A stretch of 64,000 nucleotides of DNA from JANOYJ01 sp963792485. GTDB lineage: Bacteria; Pseudomonadota; Alphaproteobacteria; Rhizobiales; Rhizobiaceae. A program made the translations under genes and the position numbers. The notes under the pieces are model-generated. The model was given only the letters and a program-made list of their open reading frames with translations, was not told the origin of the DNA and did no database searches. This document shows, in pieces, positions 7,862 to 16,757 of this stretch; position 1 is the first letter of the stretch; the number at the start of each line of letters is the position of its first letter. The stretch covers positions 434,001 through 498,000 of the forward strand of contig CAWBWL010000007.1 in NCBI GenBank assembly GCA_963792485.1. The letters are read 5' to 3'.

Positions 7862-9253
7862 TCACCCCGCCCCCATCCGGTTCCAGGCATCCAGCCCCGC
7901 AATCTTGTAGGCCTCGGCCAGCGTCGGGTAGTTGAACGTGTTGTTGACGAAGAAGTCCACCGTGCCGCCGAGATTGATCACAGCCTGGCCAATATGGATC
8001 AACTCCGTCGCGCCTTCGCCGACAATGTGCGCGCCCAAGAGCCGGCGCGAACTGAGCGCAAAGATGAGCTTTAGGAAGCCGGAATCAACTCCCATAATGT
8101 GACCGCGCGAGGTTTCGCGGAAGCGGGCTATGCCGCATTCATAGGGCTCGCCGCTCTCGCGCACCTGCTCTTCCGACAAGCCAACGGTCGAGATTTCCGG
8201 CACTGAATATATCCCGTAGGGAAACGTCTCCGGCGGCGGAGGCAGGGTGATGCCAAAGGCGTGGCAGGCGGCGACCCTGCCCTGCTCCATGGAGGTCGAG
8301 GCAAGGCTCGGAAAGCCGATGACATCGCCGCAGGCATAGATATGCGGAACATTGGTCTGGAATGTCGTGGCATCGACCTTGATGCGCCCGCGGCTGTCCG
8401 TCTCGATGCCGACATTCTCAAGCCCAAGGCTCGACACATTGCCGCTGCGGCCCGCCGCATAGAGCAGCATTTCGGTTTTCACCATGCGCCCGTCGGTCAG
8501 ATGCGTCTCGACGCCATGCGGCTTGATGACAACCTCCTTCACCCCGCAGCCGAGCCGCACCGTCATGCCGCGGTCGCGCATCTGATGGATGAAATCATCG
8601 ACCAGTTCCTGATCGACAAACTCCAAAATGTTCTGCCGGTTCTCGATCAGCGTCACCGGCACATCAAGCGCGGAAAAGATCGTCGCATATTCAACCCCGA
8701 TCACGCCGCCGCCGATCACCGCAAGCGTGCGCGGCAGCGCCGTCATGTCGAGGATTTCGTCGCTGTCAAACACATGCTCATGGTCGAACGGAATATTGTC
8801 CGGCCGGTGCGGGCGCGTGCCGACAGAGATCAGCGCGTGGTCGAAACTGACCTCCGACGTTTCGCCGGCCTCAGTGGTGACGCTCGCTTTGTTCACTCCG
8901 GTAAACTTCGCCAGCGCGTGCATGTATTTGACATTGTTGCGCATGAATTGGTGCTGCAGAACCTCGACTTCGTGATCGAGCGTCTTGTGCAGCCTTGCAA
9001 TCAGATCGCTCGCCGCGATGTCCTGTTTGACGCGGTAACCGCGTCCGTAAAAGCCGCGCTCGCGCCAGCCGGACAGGTTCAACACGGTCTCACGCAGCGT
9101 TTTCGACGGGATCGTGCCCGTATGAACCGAAACGCCGCCCAGCCGCCGGCCCTTGTCCACCACCATGACCGACTTGCCGAGCTTGGCCGATTGCACGGCG
9201 GCTCGGCGTCCAGACGGGCCTGATCCAATGACCAGCATGTTGTAATGGTTCAT
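7862..9253 (-). CDS. sthA: Soluble pyridine nucleotide transhydrogenase
   Basis: FAD flavoprotein of 463 aa that equilibrates NADPH + NAD+ with NADP+ + NADH in the cytosol. The FAD site is NMLVIGSGPSGRRAA, the NAD(P) site is LAVIGGGVIGVEYATIF, the second FAD motif is HIYACGDVIGFPSLAS, and the C-terminal dimerisation domain ends in a family-like GTVDFFVNNTFNYPTL. The redox disulfide of lipoamide-dehydrogenase relatives is absent: GGVSVHTGTIPSKTLRE has no cysteine, as in SthA-type enzymes. I prefer ATG 9253, with GAGGG about 11 nt before it, over the GTG at 9265. Confidence 0.93.
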   Translation of the reverse strand: MNHYNMLVIGSGPSGRRAAVQSAKLGKSVMVVDKGRRLGGVSVHTGTIPSKTLRETVLNLSGWRERGFYGRGYRVKQDIAASDLIARLHKTLDHEVEVLQHQFMRNNVKYMHALAKFTGVNKASVTTEAGETSEVSFDHALISVGTRPHRPDNIPFDHEHVFDSDEILDMTALPRTLAVIGGGVIGVEYATIFSALDVPVTLIENRQNILEFVDQELVDDFIHQMRDRGMTVRLGCGVKEVVIKPHGVETHLTDGRMVKTEMLLYAAGRSGNVSSLGLENVGIETDSRGRIKVDATTFQTNVPHIYACGDVIGFPSLASTSMEQGRVAACHAFGITLPPPPETFPYGIYSVPEISTVGLSEEQVRESGEPYECGIARFRETSRGHIMGVDSGFLKLIFALSSRRLLGAHIVGEGATELIHIGQAVINLGGTVDFFVNNTFNYPTLAEAYKIAGLDAWNRMGAG

Positions 9254-9402
9254 ATCGATTGGCACCCTCTTATGGCACGAAGGCTAACACCGGCCTTGTG
9301 GCAAGTTCAATTCATGCTGACGCCGTATCGCGCTGAATTTGCGCCACGCTGTTGAATTGAGCCGCAAATGCACCCATTTGAATTCCAGTCAAGGAGACGA
9401 TG

Positions 9403-9867
9403 ATGCAAACCATGATGCAGCAGACGGACAAAACCTACCCTGTTCAGGCCGCAAATCTGGATGGCGTTCTCACGCGCCGCGTGTTTGCCTTTCTGATTGA
9501 CGCGCTGATTGTTGCGCTCTTGTGTATCCCGGTCTCCGTCGTCATCTTCTTTCTGGGTATATTCACACTCGGTCTCGGCTGGCTGCTTTACGCCGTCATG
9601 TTTCCTGCCATCGCCATGGTCTACGTCGCCTTCACCATGGGCGGTGAGGCGCAGGCGACTGTGGGCATGCGCGCCAACGACATCCGCATTGCGCGGCTTG
9701 ACGGAGGCCGCATCGACCCGATGACGGCGCTGGTTCACAGTGTGCTGTTCTGGGCCGGCAATGTCATTTTGACGCCTCTGGTTCTGCTGGTCAGCCTGTT
9801 TTCGGACCAGAAGCGCACGCTGCATGACCTGTTGCTCGGCACGATTATCGTCCGCACGCGCGATTAG
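9403..9867 (+). CDS. RDD-family membrane protein
   Basis: Membrane protein of 154 aa. RDD proteins carry Arg in TM1 and Asp residues nearby; here LTRRVFAFLIDALIVALL fits (R-x4-5-D). Further membrane segments are around GLGWLLYAVMFPAIAMVYV and SVLFWAGNVILTPLVLLV, with MRANDIRIARLDGGRI between them and LHDLLLGTIIVR at the end. AAGGAG (9391-9396) is best spaced for the second of two tandem ATGs (9403). In rhizobia this gene precedes the leucyltransferase, as here. Precise function unknown. Confidence 0.85.
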   Translation: MQTMMQQTDKTYPVQAANLDGVLTRRVFAFLIDALIVALLCIPVSVVIFFLGIFTLGLGWLLYAVMFPAIAMVYVAFTMGGEAQATVGMRANDIRIARLDGGRIDPMTALVHSVLFWAGNVILTPLVLLVSLFSDQKRTLHDLLLGTIIVRTRD

Positions 9868-9935
9868 CCACGAAACTCTCTTGATTTTTCGCCAATTGCG
9901 GGCAAGATTTATGGGCCGAATATGTTTGGTCACCC

Positions 9936-10691
9936 ATGACTCATCACCCGCACGCCACGACGCCGCAGTTCTTTCTGACAGCGCCGCAGCCATGCCCGTA
10001 TCTGCCGGGCGCCTATGAGCGGAAGGTGTTCACGCATCTGGTCGGCGAGCGCGCGCCTGAGCTGAACGATCTTCTGACGCAAGGCGGATTCCGGCGCTCG
10101 CAGAACATCGCCTACCGCCCGGCCTGCGAAGCCTGCCGGGCCTGCATCTCGGTGCGCATCATCGTCGATGAGTTCGTCCGCAGCGCCAATATGGAGCGGG
10201 TCTGGCGGCAGAACAGCGATCTTGTCGGCAAGCAATTTGAGGCTGAGCCGTCGAGCGAGCAGTATGCCTTGTTCCGCGATTACCTTTCCGACCGTCACCG
10301 GCGCGGCGGCATGTCTGAGATGAGCGTGCTCGACTATGCGATGATGATCGAAGACACGCATGTGAACACCAGCGTCGTCGAATACCGCCGCCGCGGACCC
10401 GACACCTTCATGACCGGCAGCGGCGCGGGAGGCCTTGCCGCCGTCGCTCTGTCCGACCGTATGGCGGATGGCCTGTCCATGGTTTACTCGTTCTACGATC
10501 CGGATCTTGCCAAGCGCTCGCTCGGCACATTCATGATCCTCGACCACATCCTGCGCGCCAAGCAGCTTGGCCTGCCGCATGTCTATCTTGGCTATTGGGT
10601 GGCGGGCTCGCGCAAGATGGAATACAAGACCCGCTTCCAGCCACAGGAACATCTGGGACCCGTCGGCTGGGAACGCTACGAGCCCTGCTGA
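9936..10691 (+). CDS. bpt: Aspartate/glutamate leucyltransferase (arginyltransferase family)
   Basis: 251-aa aminoacyl-tRNA protein transferase that adds Leu from Leu-tRNA to proteins with N-terminal Asp or Glu, tagging them for ClpS/ClpAP degradation. Motifs: QPCPYLPGAYERKVFTHL, the Cys cluster ACEACRACISVRI, then YSFYDPDLAKRSLGTFMI and VYLGYWVAGSRKMEYKTRF of the GNAT-like C-terminal half. Full length for the bacterial family. The leucyl specificity (Bpt rather than Ate) is inferred from the bacterial lineage. Confidence 0.92.
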   Translation: MTHHPHATTPQFFLTAPQPCPYLPGAYERKVFTHLVGERAPELNDLLTQGGFRRSQNIAYRPACEACRACISVRIIVDEFVRSANMERVWRQNSDLVGKQFEAEPSSEQYALFRDYLSDRHRRGGMSEMSVLDYAMMIEDTHVNTSVVEYRRRGPDTFMTGSGAGGLAAVALSDRMADGLSMVYSFYDPDLAKRSLGTFMILDHILRAKQLGLPHVYLGYWVAGSRKMEYKTRFQPQEHLGPVGWERYEPC

Positions 10692-10730
10692 GATCTTTCG
10701 TAAATCCCCATAATTTATCTGGAGGTCCAA

Positions 10731-11615
10731 CTGGCCCCGCTTCCTGTTGACCGTAAGAAAGGCCTTTCCATCGCCTTGCTCGGCGGTATGGCGATCAGCC
10801 TCGACATACCCATGGTCCGGCTGACGGACGGCGATATGTGGAGCGTGCAGTTCCTGCGTTCCTTCAATGTCGTCCTTGTGACCCTCGCAATCTGGCTCGG
10901 GGCGCGGCTCATTTTCAGCAAGCGGATTGAACTGGTTCCTGGCCGCCTGGGTCTGCCGGTCATTGCCATTTACGGCGTTTCCACGCTGCTGTTCTTCTAT
11001 TCGGTCTATGCGACCACCACGGCGAACCTTGTCTTCATCCTCGCCTTCAACCCGATGTTCGGCGCCCTGTTCGGCTGGCTCATTCTCAAGGAAAGACCGC
11101 GCCCGCCGACGTTTCTCGCCATGGCAGCGATGGCCGCTGGCGTGTTCATCATTGTGCAGGAGGGACTTTCTGGCGGGCACTTTCTGGGCGACCTCGCCGC
11201 GCTTTTGGCCGCCGCAACCATTGCGCTGGCCGTCACTCTGTCACGTCTCAGCGGTCGCGACATGGGCTTTGCGGCGTTGATCAGCGCGGTCGTGCCGGCG
11301 CTGATCGCAGGGATATTCGTCTGGAATCAGGGTGGGCTGAATATGGCGGTGCCAGGCTGGACTTTTCTCAATGGCACGCTGCTCGTGCCCATTGCCTTTT
11401 ACTGTCTGGCGCTTGCCCCTGTTTTCATTTCCGGCCCGACTGTTGGCATGTTCTACCTGCTCGAAACCATCCTCGCCCCGGTATGGGTCTGGATGATTTT
11501 CAAGGAAGTTCCCAGCGGTCAGACGCTGATTGGCGGCGGCATATTGCTCGGCGCGCTGATTGCGCACTCGCTTTGGGAGCTTGCCGAAGAGCGCCGGGCG
11601 CAATCGCCCGGCTGA
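10731..11615 (+). CDS. DMT/EamA-family transporter
   Basis: Inner-membrane transporter of about 294 aa with ten predicted helices in two EamA repeats; repeat 1 ends LIFAFNP-like ILAFNPMFGALFGWLIL, repeat 2 ends VGMFYLLETILAPVWVWMI. Exported substrate unknown. Start: GGAGG at 10721-10725 is spaced 5 nt before a CTG (10731) that opens LAPLPVDRKKGLSIALLGG, the expected cytoplasmic N-terminus and first helix. No ATG is available before residue 19, inside that helix, so either CTG is used or one base of an ATG is misread. It may be co-transcribed with bpt. Confidence 0.85.
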   Translation: MAPLPVDRKKGLSIALLGGMAISLDIPMVRLTDGDMWSVQFLRSFNVVLVTLAIWLGARLIFSKRIELVPGRLGLPVIAIYGVSTLLFFYSVYATTTANLVFILAFNPMFGALFGWLILKERPRPPTFLAMAAMAAGVFIIVQEGLSGGHFLGDLAALLAAATIALAVTLSRLSGRDMGFAALISAVVPALIAGIFVWNQGGLNMAVPGWTFLNGTLLVPIAFYCLALAPVFISGPTVGMFYLLETILAPVWVWMIFKEVPSGQTLIGGGILLGALIAHSLWELAEERRAQSPG

Positions 11616-11619
11616 GCTT

Positions 11620-14600
11620 TCATTCCGCTGCGATCTGCAGCGGCGGCTTCTTGTTCGGCTGGCCTTGCTGCGATATCAGCACCGGATGGCCATAGGCGAT
11701 TGCCATGTCCGGCTCGTCCACCGCATTTGGCCGCAATATCTTGCGCATCAGCCAGGAAGAGCCACGCGCCACATCGTCCATGATGGAATAGACCGCCGGC
11801 ACGAACACCAGCGACAGCACGGTGGACACGAGCAGTCCGCCGATCACGGCAATGGCCATCGGCGCGCGGAACTCGCCGCCGTCGCCAATTGCCAAAGCTG
11901 CCGGGATCATGCCTGCGGACATGGCGATTGTCGTCATGACGATAGGCCGCGCCCGTTTGCTGCCTGCGTCAAGGATCGCATCGTCGCGGTGCATGCCGTG
12001 TTTGACTTTTTCAATCGCGAAATCCACCAGCATGATTGCGTTCTTGGTGACGATGCCCATCAGCATCAGAATGCCGATGACGACCGGCATGGACACAGAA
12101 TTGCCAGTAAGCCAAAGCGCCGCGACCACGCCGCCCAGCGCCAGCGGCAGCGACATGAGAATGGTGAAGGCGTGAAAGACCGACCCGAACAGAAGGATCA
12201 GCACCACGAACACCAGCATGAGGCCCATGATCATGGCCTGCGCGAAGGAAGCAAAAACTTCGCCCATGACTTCCGCATCGCCGGTCTCCTGAATGCGCAC
12301 CGAAGGCGGCAGATTTTTCACGGCCGGGAGCGCGCGCAGAACCTCCAGGCCCTCGCCAATCTCCGCGCCGCCTGCCATATCCGAGCCAACAACAACACGG
12401 CGCTCGCGGTTGAAGCGGTCAATTGTCGACGGTCCTTGGCCGAAGCGGATTGTTGCAATGGATGACAGCGGCACCGAACCGCCCGACGCCAGCGGGATCG
12501 GCAGCGTTTCCAGCGTCTCCAGTCTGCCGCGCGCGTCTTCGTTCAGCTGCACGCGGATCGGAATTTGCCGGTCGCCCAGCGTGAACTTGGCGAGATTGGC
12601 ATCGATGTCGCCAATGGTGGCGACGCGCAGCGCTTCGGATACCGACGCAGTGGTCAAGCCGAGTTCCGCCAGCCGGTCGGCCATTGGCTCGACAATGATT
12701 TCCGGGCGGTCCAACGCCGCGTTCGAGGTGACCGCCCGGTACTTGCCGGTGGCAGCCATCTCGCTCTGAATCTTGCGGGCGTTGTCAGAAACTTCCGCGC
12801 CATCGGCGCCCATGATGCCAACCGCCAGTTCGCGCTCGCCGCGGTCATTGACGAAATACGCGCGGATGTCCGGTATCCCTGCCAGCGCATTGAGGATGAG
12901 CGGCTCAAGCTGCGCTTGGCTCTTGTCGCGTTCGGTCTTGTGCTCCAGCTGCACCACCATCGTCGCGCGGCGCGGCTCGCGGTCGCCTGTTGGCGAGGCG
13001 CCGCCAATCACGTAGACCTGTTTGACGCCCTCTATCGCGCGCACGGCCTTTGAGGCCTCGTCCAATGTGGCGCGTGTTGCGTCGAGCGGCGAACCCGGCG
13101 GCAGTTCGACGCTGGCGGTAATGCGCGCGACATCCTCTTGCGGAAGAAAGCCCGACGGCAGAAACCGCATCGAATAAATCGAGCCCGCAAAGAACAGAAC
13201 ACCCGCGATGAGCGTGATCCAGCGGTGGCGCACCACTTGACGCAACAGCCCCTTGTAGCCGCGCATGACAAACCCGTCTTTTGGATCGACGTGCTTGGCG
13301 TCGCGCATCAAATAGGCCGCCATCATCGGCGTGATGAGACGCGCGACCAAGAGTGAGAAGAACACTGAGATCGCCACTGTGAGGCCGAACTGCTTGAAAT
13401 ACTGACCAGCGACGCCGCTCATAAAAGAGACCGGCGCGAAAATGGCGATGATCGTCACCGAAATGGCGATAACCGCCATGCCGATTTCATCGGCCGCCTC
13501 CAGCGAGGCGCGATAGGGCGACTTGCCCATGCGGATGTGCCGCACAATGTTCTCTATTTCCACGATCGCGTCATCAACCAGAATGCCGACCACCAGTGTG
13601 ATTCCAAGCAGGCTCACAAGATTGAGCGAGAAGCCGATCAGGTCCATGACCCAGAATGTCGGTATGGCTGACAGCGGCAAAGCGACCGCTGAAATCAGCG
13701 TGGCGCGCCAGTCGCGCAGGAACAGGAACACGACAACAACTGACAGGAGGGCGCCTTCGATGAGTGCGCTCATAGAGGCTTCATAATTGCCTTTTGTATA
13801 GTCCACCGCATCGTCGACGACGCTGAGCTTGATGTCTGGATTGGCTTTTTGCAGCTCGGCAATCGCCGTGTCGACGCGCGCCGAGACTTCGACATCGCTG
13901 GCGCCCTTGGCGCGGAATATGCCGAACGAGACAACGGTTGTGTCATCAACGCGGGCAAAGCTCTTCGGCTCCTCCCATGAGTCAGAAATTGTCGCAATGT
14001 CGGAGAGTTTGATCGTCACGCCGCCGCCCACAGGTACTTCGGTGGCAGCCAGCTCCTCGATTGTCTTGGAGCCGCCAAGCGCCCGGATCGTCTGCTCGCG
14101 CGCGCCGATTTCGCCCCGCCCGCCGGTCAAATTGGCATTCATGCCGCGCAGCGCCTGATTGACATTGCTGGCGGTGATACCGAGCGCCATCAGCCGGTCG
14201 GGATCAAGATCGACCTTGATCTCACGCTTGACGCCGCCATTGCGGTCAACGCGCCCAACGCCTTTGAGGCCTTGGAGCTTCCGGATGACGGTGTCATCGA
14301 CATACCAGGAAAGCTCTTCAATCGTCTTTGCGGGCGCCGCGACCGCGTAAGTGAGGATCGCCTGGCCCTCTACGTCAATCGAATTGACCAGCGGCGCATT
14401 CGCAGTGGCAGGCAAGTCGCCGCGGATGCGCTCAATGGCGTCCTTGACGTCGCTGACGGCTTTGGATGTCACCGTGTCGAGGCGAAATTCAACGACGGTG
14501 GTCGAGGAGCCCTCGGTCACCGAGGAAATGACGTTCTTCACGCCCGCAATGTTGGCGACTGCATCTTCGACATTCTTGGTGATCTGGGTTTCCAGCTCGC

Positions 14601-14769
14601 TTGCCGAAACGCCTGGATCAATGACCAGCACCGACACCAGCGGAATGTCGATGTTCGGAAAGCGGGTCACCGGCAGCTTCATGAAGCTCATGACGCCGAG
14701 CGCCATCAGCACGAAAAAGAATAGCAGAGGCGGGACCGGGTTGCGGATTGACCAGGCGGAGAAATTCAT
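11620..14769 (-). CDS. RND multidrug efflux pump, inner-membrane permease
   Basis: Proton-driven exporter of the HAE1 family, 1049 aa, with twelve helices and two large periplasmic loops. The N-terminus FSAWSIRNPVPPLLFFFVLM and the PNIDIPLV element are typical. The proton relay is intact: adjacent Asp pair in TM4 (VGILVDDAIVEIEN) and Lys in TM10 (MGIVTKNAIMLVDFAIEK). Its start overlaps the adaptor stop by 4 nt, so the two are translationally coupled. No outer-membrane TolC gene is adjacent. Substrates cannot be predicted; a TetR regulator upstream suggests induction by a ligand. Confidence 0.93.
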   Translation of the reverse strand: MNFSAWSIRNPVPPLLFFFVLMALGVMSFMKLPVTRFPNIDIPLVSVLVIDPGVSASELETQITKNVEDAVANIAGVKNVISSVTEGSSTTVVEFRLDTVTSKAVSDVKDAIERIRGDLPATANAPLVNSIDVEGQAILTYAVAAPAKTIEELSWYVDDTVIRKLQGLKGVGRVDRNGGVKREIKVDLDPDRLMALGITASNVNQALRGMNANLTGGRGEIGAREQTIRALGGSKTIEELAATEVPVGGGVTIKLSDIATISDSWEEPKSFARVDDTTVVSFGIFRAKGASDVEVSARVDTAIAELQKANPDIKLSVVDDAVDYTKGNYEASMSALIEGALLSVVVVFLFLRDWRATLISAVALPLSAIPTFWVMDLIGFSLNLVSLLGITLVVGILVDDAIVEIENIVRHIRMGKSPYRASLEAADEIGMAVIAISVTIIAIFAPVSFMSGVAGQYFKQFGLTVAISVFFSLLVARLITPMMAAYLMRDAKHVDPKDGFVMRGYKGLLRQVVRHRWITLIAGVLFFAGSIYSMRFLPSGFLPQEDVARITASVELPPGSPLDATRATLDEASKAVRAIEGVKQVYVIGGASPTGDREPRRATMVVQLEHKTERDKSQAQLEPLILNALAGIPDIRAYFVNDRGERELAVGIMGADGAEVSDNARKIQSEMAATGKYRAVTSNAALDRPEIIVEPMADRLAELGLTTASVSEALRVATIGDIDANLAKFTLGDRQIPIRVQLNEDARGRLETLETLPIPLASGGSVPLSSIATIRFGQGPSTIDRFNRERRVVVGSDMAGGAEIGEGLEVLRALPAVKNLPPSVRIQETGDAEVMGEVFASFAQAMIMGLMLVFVVLILLFGSVFHAFTILMSLPLALGGVVAALWLTGNSVSMPVVIGILMLMGIVTKNAIMLVDFAIEKVKHGMHRDDAILDAGSKRARPIVMTTIAMSAGMIPAALAIGDGGEFRAPMAIAVIGGLLVSTVLSLVFVPAVYSIMDDVARGSSWLMRKILRPNAVDEPDMAIAYGHPVLISQQGQPNKKPPLQIAAE

Positions 14770-15956
14770 TGTGTGGCCCCCGTCTTTTCGCTCGCCATCA
14801 CTGGCGTCACCTTGTCGCCATTGGCGATGAAAGTGCCGGCGCGTTCGACCAGGTCCTCGCCCTCGCTCAAGCCGCTGGTGATCTCGACAAAGCCGCCCGC
14901 TCTCGCGCCGAGCTCAACCTTGCGGGTCTCGACGATGCCATCCTTGACGACTTGAAGAAACGCCTGCTTGTCGCGGAAAACCAACGATGATTCCGGCGCA
15001 GCAACCGTATTGTGGCGCGACAGTTCGATCTCGCCCTGCGCGAATGCGCCAGGACGGATTTTTGGGTTGGCGTTGAGGCTCAGATAAACCTTGCCGAGCC
15101 GCGAGGCCGCATTGATCTCCGGCGAGACTTTGCGCACGCTGCCGCTCAGTTTTTCGTCGATTCCGGTAATGCGGAATTCGGTCTTCTGGCCTTCCACTAC
15201 CTTGGCCAGCGCAATTTCGGGAACATCGGCGACGACTTCAAACTGGCCAGACCAAGCGATACGGAACAGCGGCCCGCCAGCACCCGACACAACAGAGCCA
15301 AGCTGTGCGTTGCGGGAGAGGATCAATCCATCCGCCGGGGCCTTCACATCGGCTTTGGCGATGCGCAGTTCAACTTCAGTCTTCTGCGCCGCGATCAGTT
15401 TTGCCTGCGCGTCGCTCGCGGCAATCCCTTGCCTGGCGGTGTTCAGCTTCGCCTTGGCGCTGTCCAGGCCGTTCTTCGCGCTGTCAGAAGTCGCTTTTGC
15501 GCCAATGCCTTTCTTGGCCAAGGTGCGGGCGCGATCATAATCGTCCTGGGCTTGCGTGACGCCAACCTCAGCGTCGACGATCTGCGCTTCCGCCTGCGAT
15601 TTGGAAGCCGCATTCTGCGCTTCCTGAGCGATGATCTGCGCCAGCTGCGTCTCAAGCGCCGACTTGTCGAGCCGCGCCAGAATGTCGCCTTCTTTCACCA
15701 CATCTCCAATGTCGGCGTTCAGCTCCAGAACCAGAAGGCCGGACACATCCGTGCCCACTGAAACTTCCTCGCGTGGCATCACCGAACCTGTCACCGAGCG
15801 GCGCTCGACGATCTCGCGTTTTTCTGCCTTGAGCACGGTGACGGCCGGAGGCTTTGGAACCTCAACAAGCGCTACCGGTTCTTCTGCCGCAAACACAGGA
15901 GCGGCAATCCCGGATAGGGCGACGCTGATCAACAGACGCTTCAACAGATTTGACAT
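14766..15956 (-). CDS. RND efflux periplasmic adaptor (membrane fusion protein)
   Basis: 396-aa HlyD/AcrA-type adaptor. A signal peptide (LLKRLLISVALSGIAAPVFAAEE) precedes the barrel-sandwich lipoyl half SGLLVLELNADIGDVVKEGD, then a long alanine-rich coiled-coil hairpin (about residues 95-190), the second lipoyl half ADVKAPADGLILSRNAQLG and beta-barrel and membrane-proximal domains. The start at 15956 gives the signal peptide directly; a longer frame reaches into tetR. One base separates it from the tetR stop, and its own stop overlaps the pump start, so tetR-adaptor-pump form one operon. It lacks a lipobox Cys. Confidence 0.92.
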   Translation of the reverse strand: MSNLLKRLLISVALSGIAAPVFAAEEPVALVEVPKPPAVTVLKAEKREIVERRSVTGSVMPREEVSVGTDVSGLLVLELNADIGDVVKEGDILARLDKSALETQLAQIIAQEAQNAASKSQAEAQIVDAEVGVTQAQDDYDRARTLAKKGIGAKATSDSAKNGLDSAKAKLNTARQGIAASDAQAKLIAAQKTEVELRIAKADVKAPADGLILSRNAQLGSVVSGAGGPLFRIAWSGQFEVVADVPEIALAKVVEGQKTEFRITGIDEKLSGSVRKVSPEINAASRLGKVYLSLNANPKIRPGAFAQGEIELSRHNTVAAPESSLVFRDKQAFLQVVKDGIVETRKVELGARAGGFVEITSGLSEGEDLVERAGTFIANGDKVTPVMASEKTGATQ

Positions 15957-15957
15957 T

Positions 15958-16656
15958 TTAGCGGGCTTTCTTTTCGGAAACGGGCTTGGGGAAATTGCAA
16001 GCGACAGGGCGGAGATACGCTTCGGCAAGCGTGCGCAGGAACGGCTCGAGCTTGTCGGCGTCCACTCCTTGCTCGGGCAAGTCGGAAAAAATCAGTCCTT
16101 CCCCCACCGCCATCATCACGGGAATGAGCGTCTTGATGTCGGCAATCGGGTTGAGAAGCCCCTGTTTTGTCGCCGTTTCGATGAAAGTGCCAAAGGCGGT
16201 TATGACCTGCGCTTCGGACTCATGGCAGCAGCGCCGCACCGTCTCATTGCGCATGGACTCGGCTTTGATCTCGGTGAAGAGCGGACCCATGCCCGTCACA
16301 TGGACGTGGCGGATATGCGCCATGACCGCCGTCATGAAGCCATCAATGATTGTCGGGCCGCTGCCCATCTGCGCCAGAAACGCCATATCTTCGCGGCGGT
16401 TGTTCTCCGCAATCGCCTCGATGATGGCTTCCTTGGACGGAAAGTAGCGGTACAGCGCCCCAGGGCTCATCCCTGCTTCCGCACATATTTCATGCATGGA
16501 CGCGCCGCGGAAGCCTGAACGCACAAAGCATTTTTTGGCGGCCTCCAGTACGCGCTGAACCTGCGCCTCCCGGTTTTCAGCGCGCTTGCCCTGCAGCGGC
16601 GCCGGTTTGGGTCCGGCTTCTGCGTTCAAATCATGCACTTCTTCGAACAATTCCAT
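15958..16656 (-). CDS. TetR/AcrR-family repressor of the RND operon
   Basis: 232-aa regulator. N-terminal HTH: VLEAAKKCFVRSGFRGASMH, then ICAEAGMSPGALYRYFPSKE, the classical TetR recognition helix. The C-terminal ligand-binding part is helical with paired cysteines (VRRCCHESEAQV). It is the first gene of an operon with the adaptor and pump and is preceded by two palindromes that end 15 bp before the start codon, so autorepression of the whole operon is likely. Of two ATGs (16662 and 16656) the second has better spacing from AAGG. Confidence 0.9.
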   Translation of the reverse strand: MELFEEVHDLNAEAGPKPAPLQGKRAENREAQVQRVLEAAKKCFVRSGFRGASMHEICAEAGMSPGALYRYFPSKEAIIEAIAENNRREDMAFLAQMGSGPTIIDGFMTAVMAHIRHVHVTGMGPLFTEIKAESMRNETVRRCCHESEAQVITAFGTFIETATKQGLLNPIADIKTLIPVMMAVGEGLIFSDLPEQGVDADKLEPFLRTLAEAYLRPVACNFPKPVSEKKAR

Positions 16657-16670
16657 AGACATTACCTTAA

Positions 16671-16686
16671 GAGCGAACGTTCGCTC
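16671..16686 (-). promoter_or_regulatory. TetR operator 1 (perfect 16-bp palindrome)
   Basis: GAGCGAACGTTCGCTC is a perfect 16-bp palindrome located 15 bp upstream of the tetR start codon. Its half-site GCGAAC/GTTCGC recurs in the second palindrome, 28 bp away centre to centre. The size and position fit a TetR-dimer operator blocking the operon promoter. Confidence 0.75.
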
Positions 16687-16698
16687 TCACTTTAATAC

Positions 16699-16714
16699 GC
16701 GAATGATCGTTCGC
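16699..16714 (-). promoter_or_regulatory. TetR operator 2 (imperfect palindrome)
   Basis: GCGAATGATCGTTCGC shares the outer GCGAA/TTCGC arms with operator 1. Centre-to-centre spacing of 28 bp (a little under three helical turns) would allow two dimers to bind near the same face. The two sites probably flank or overlap the promoter elements of the tetR-adaptor-pump operon. Confidence 0.6.
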
Positions 16715-16757
16715 AGTCAATTACGCAGTTGCAGCATTTTTGGATTTGAAAATTATT

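Noticed and set aside
8261..9223. Long plus-strand open frame opposite sthA
   Set aside because: Arg/His-rich composition without any domain, exactly antisense to a well-matched sthA; a codon-bias shadow.
9266..9402. Regulatory RNA between sthA and the RDD gene
   Set aside because: Short repeated ATTGAATT-like words are present, but no stable fold or known riboswitch motif could be supported.
9930..11180. Long minus-strand open frame across bpt and the DMT gene
   Set aside because: It spans two clear plus-strand genes and their gap and has shadow-like His/Arg-rich composition.
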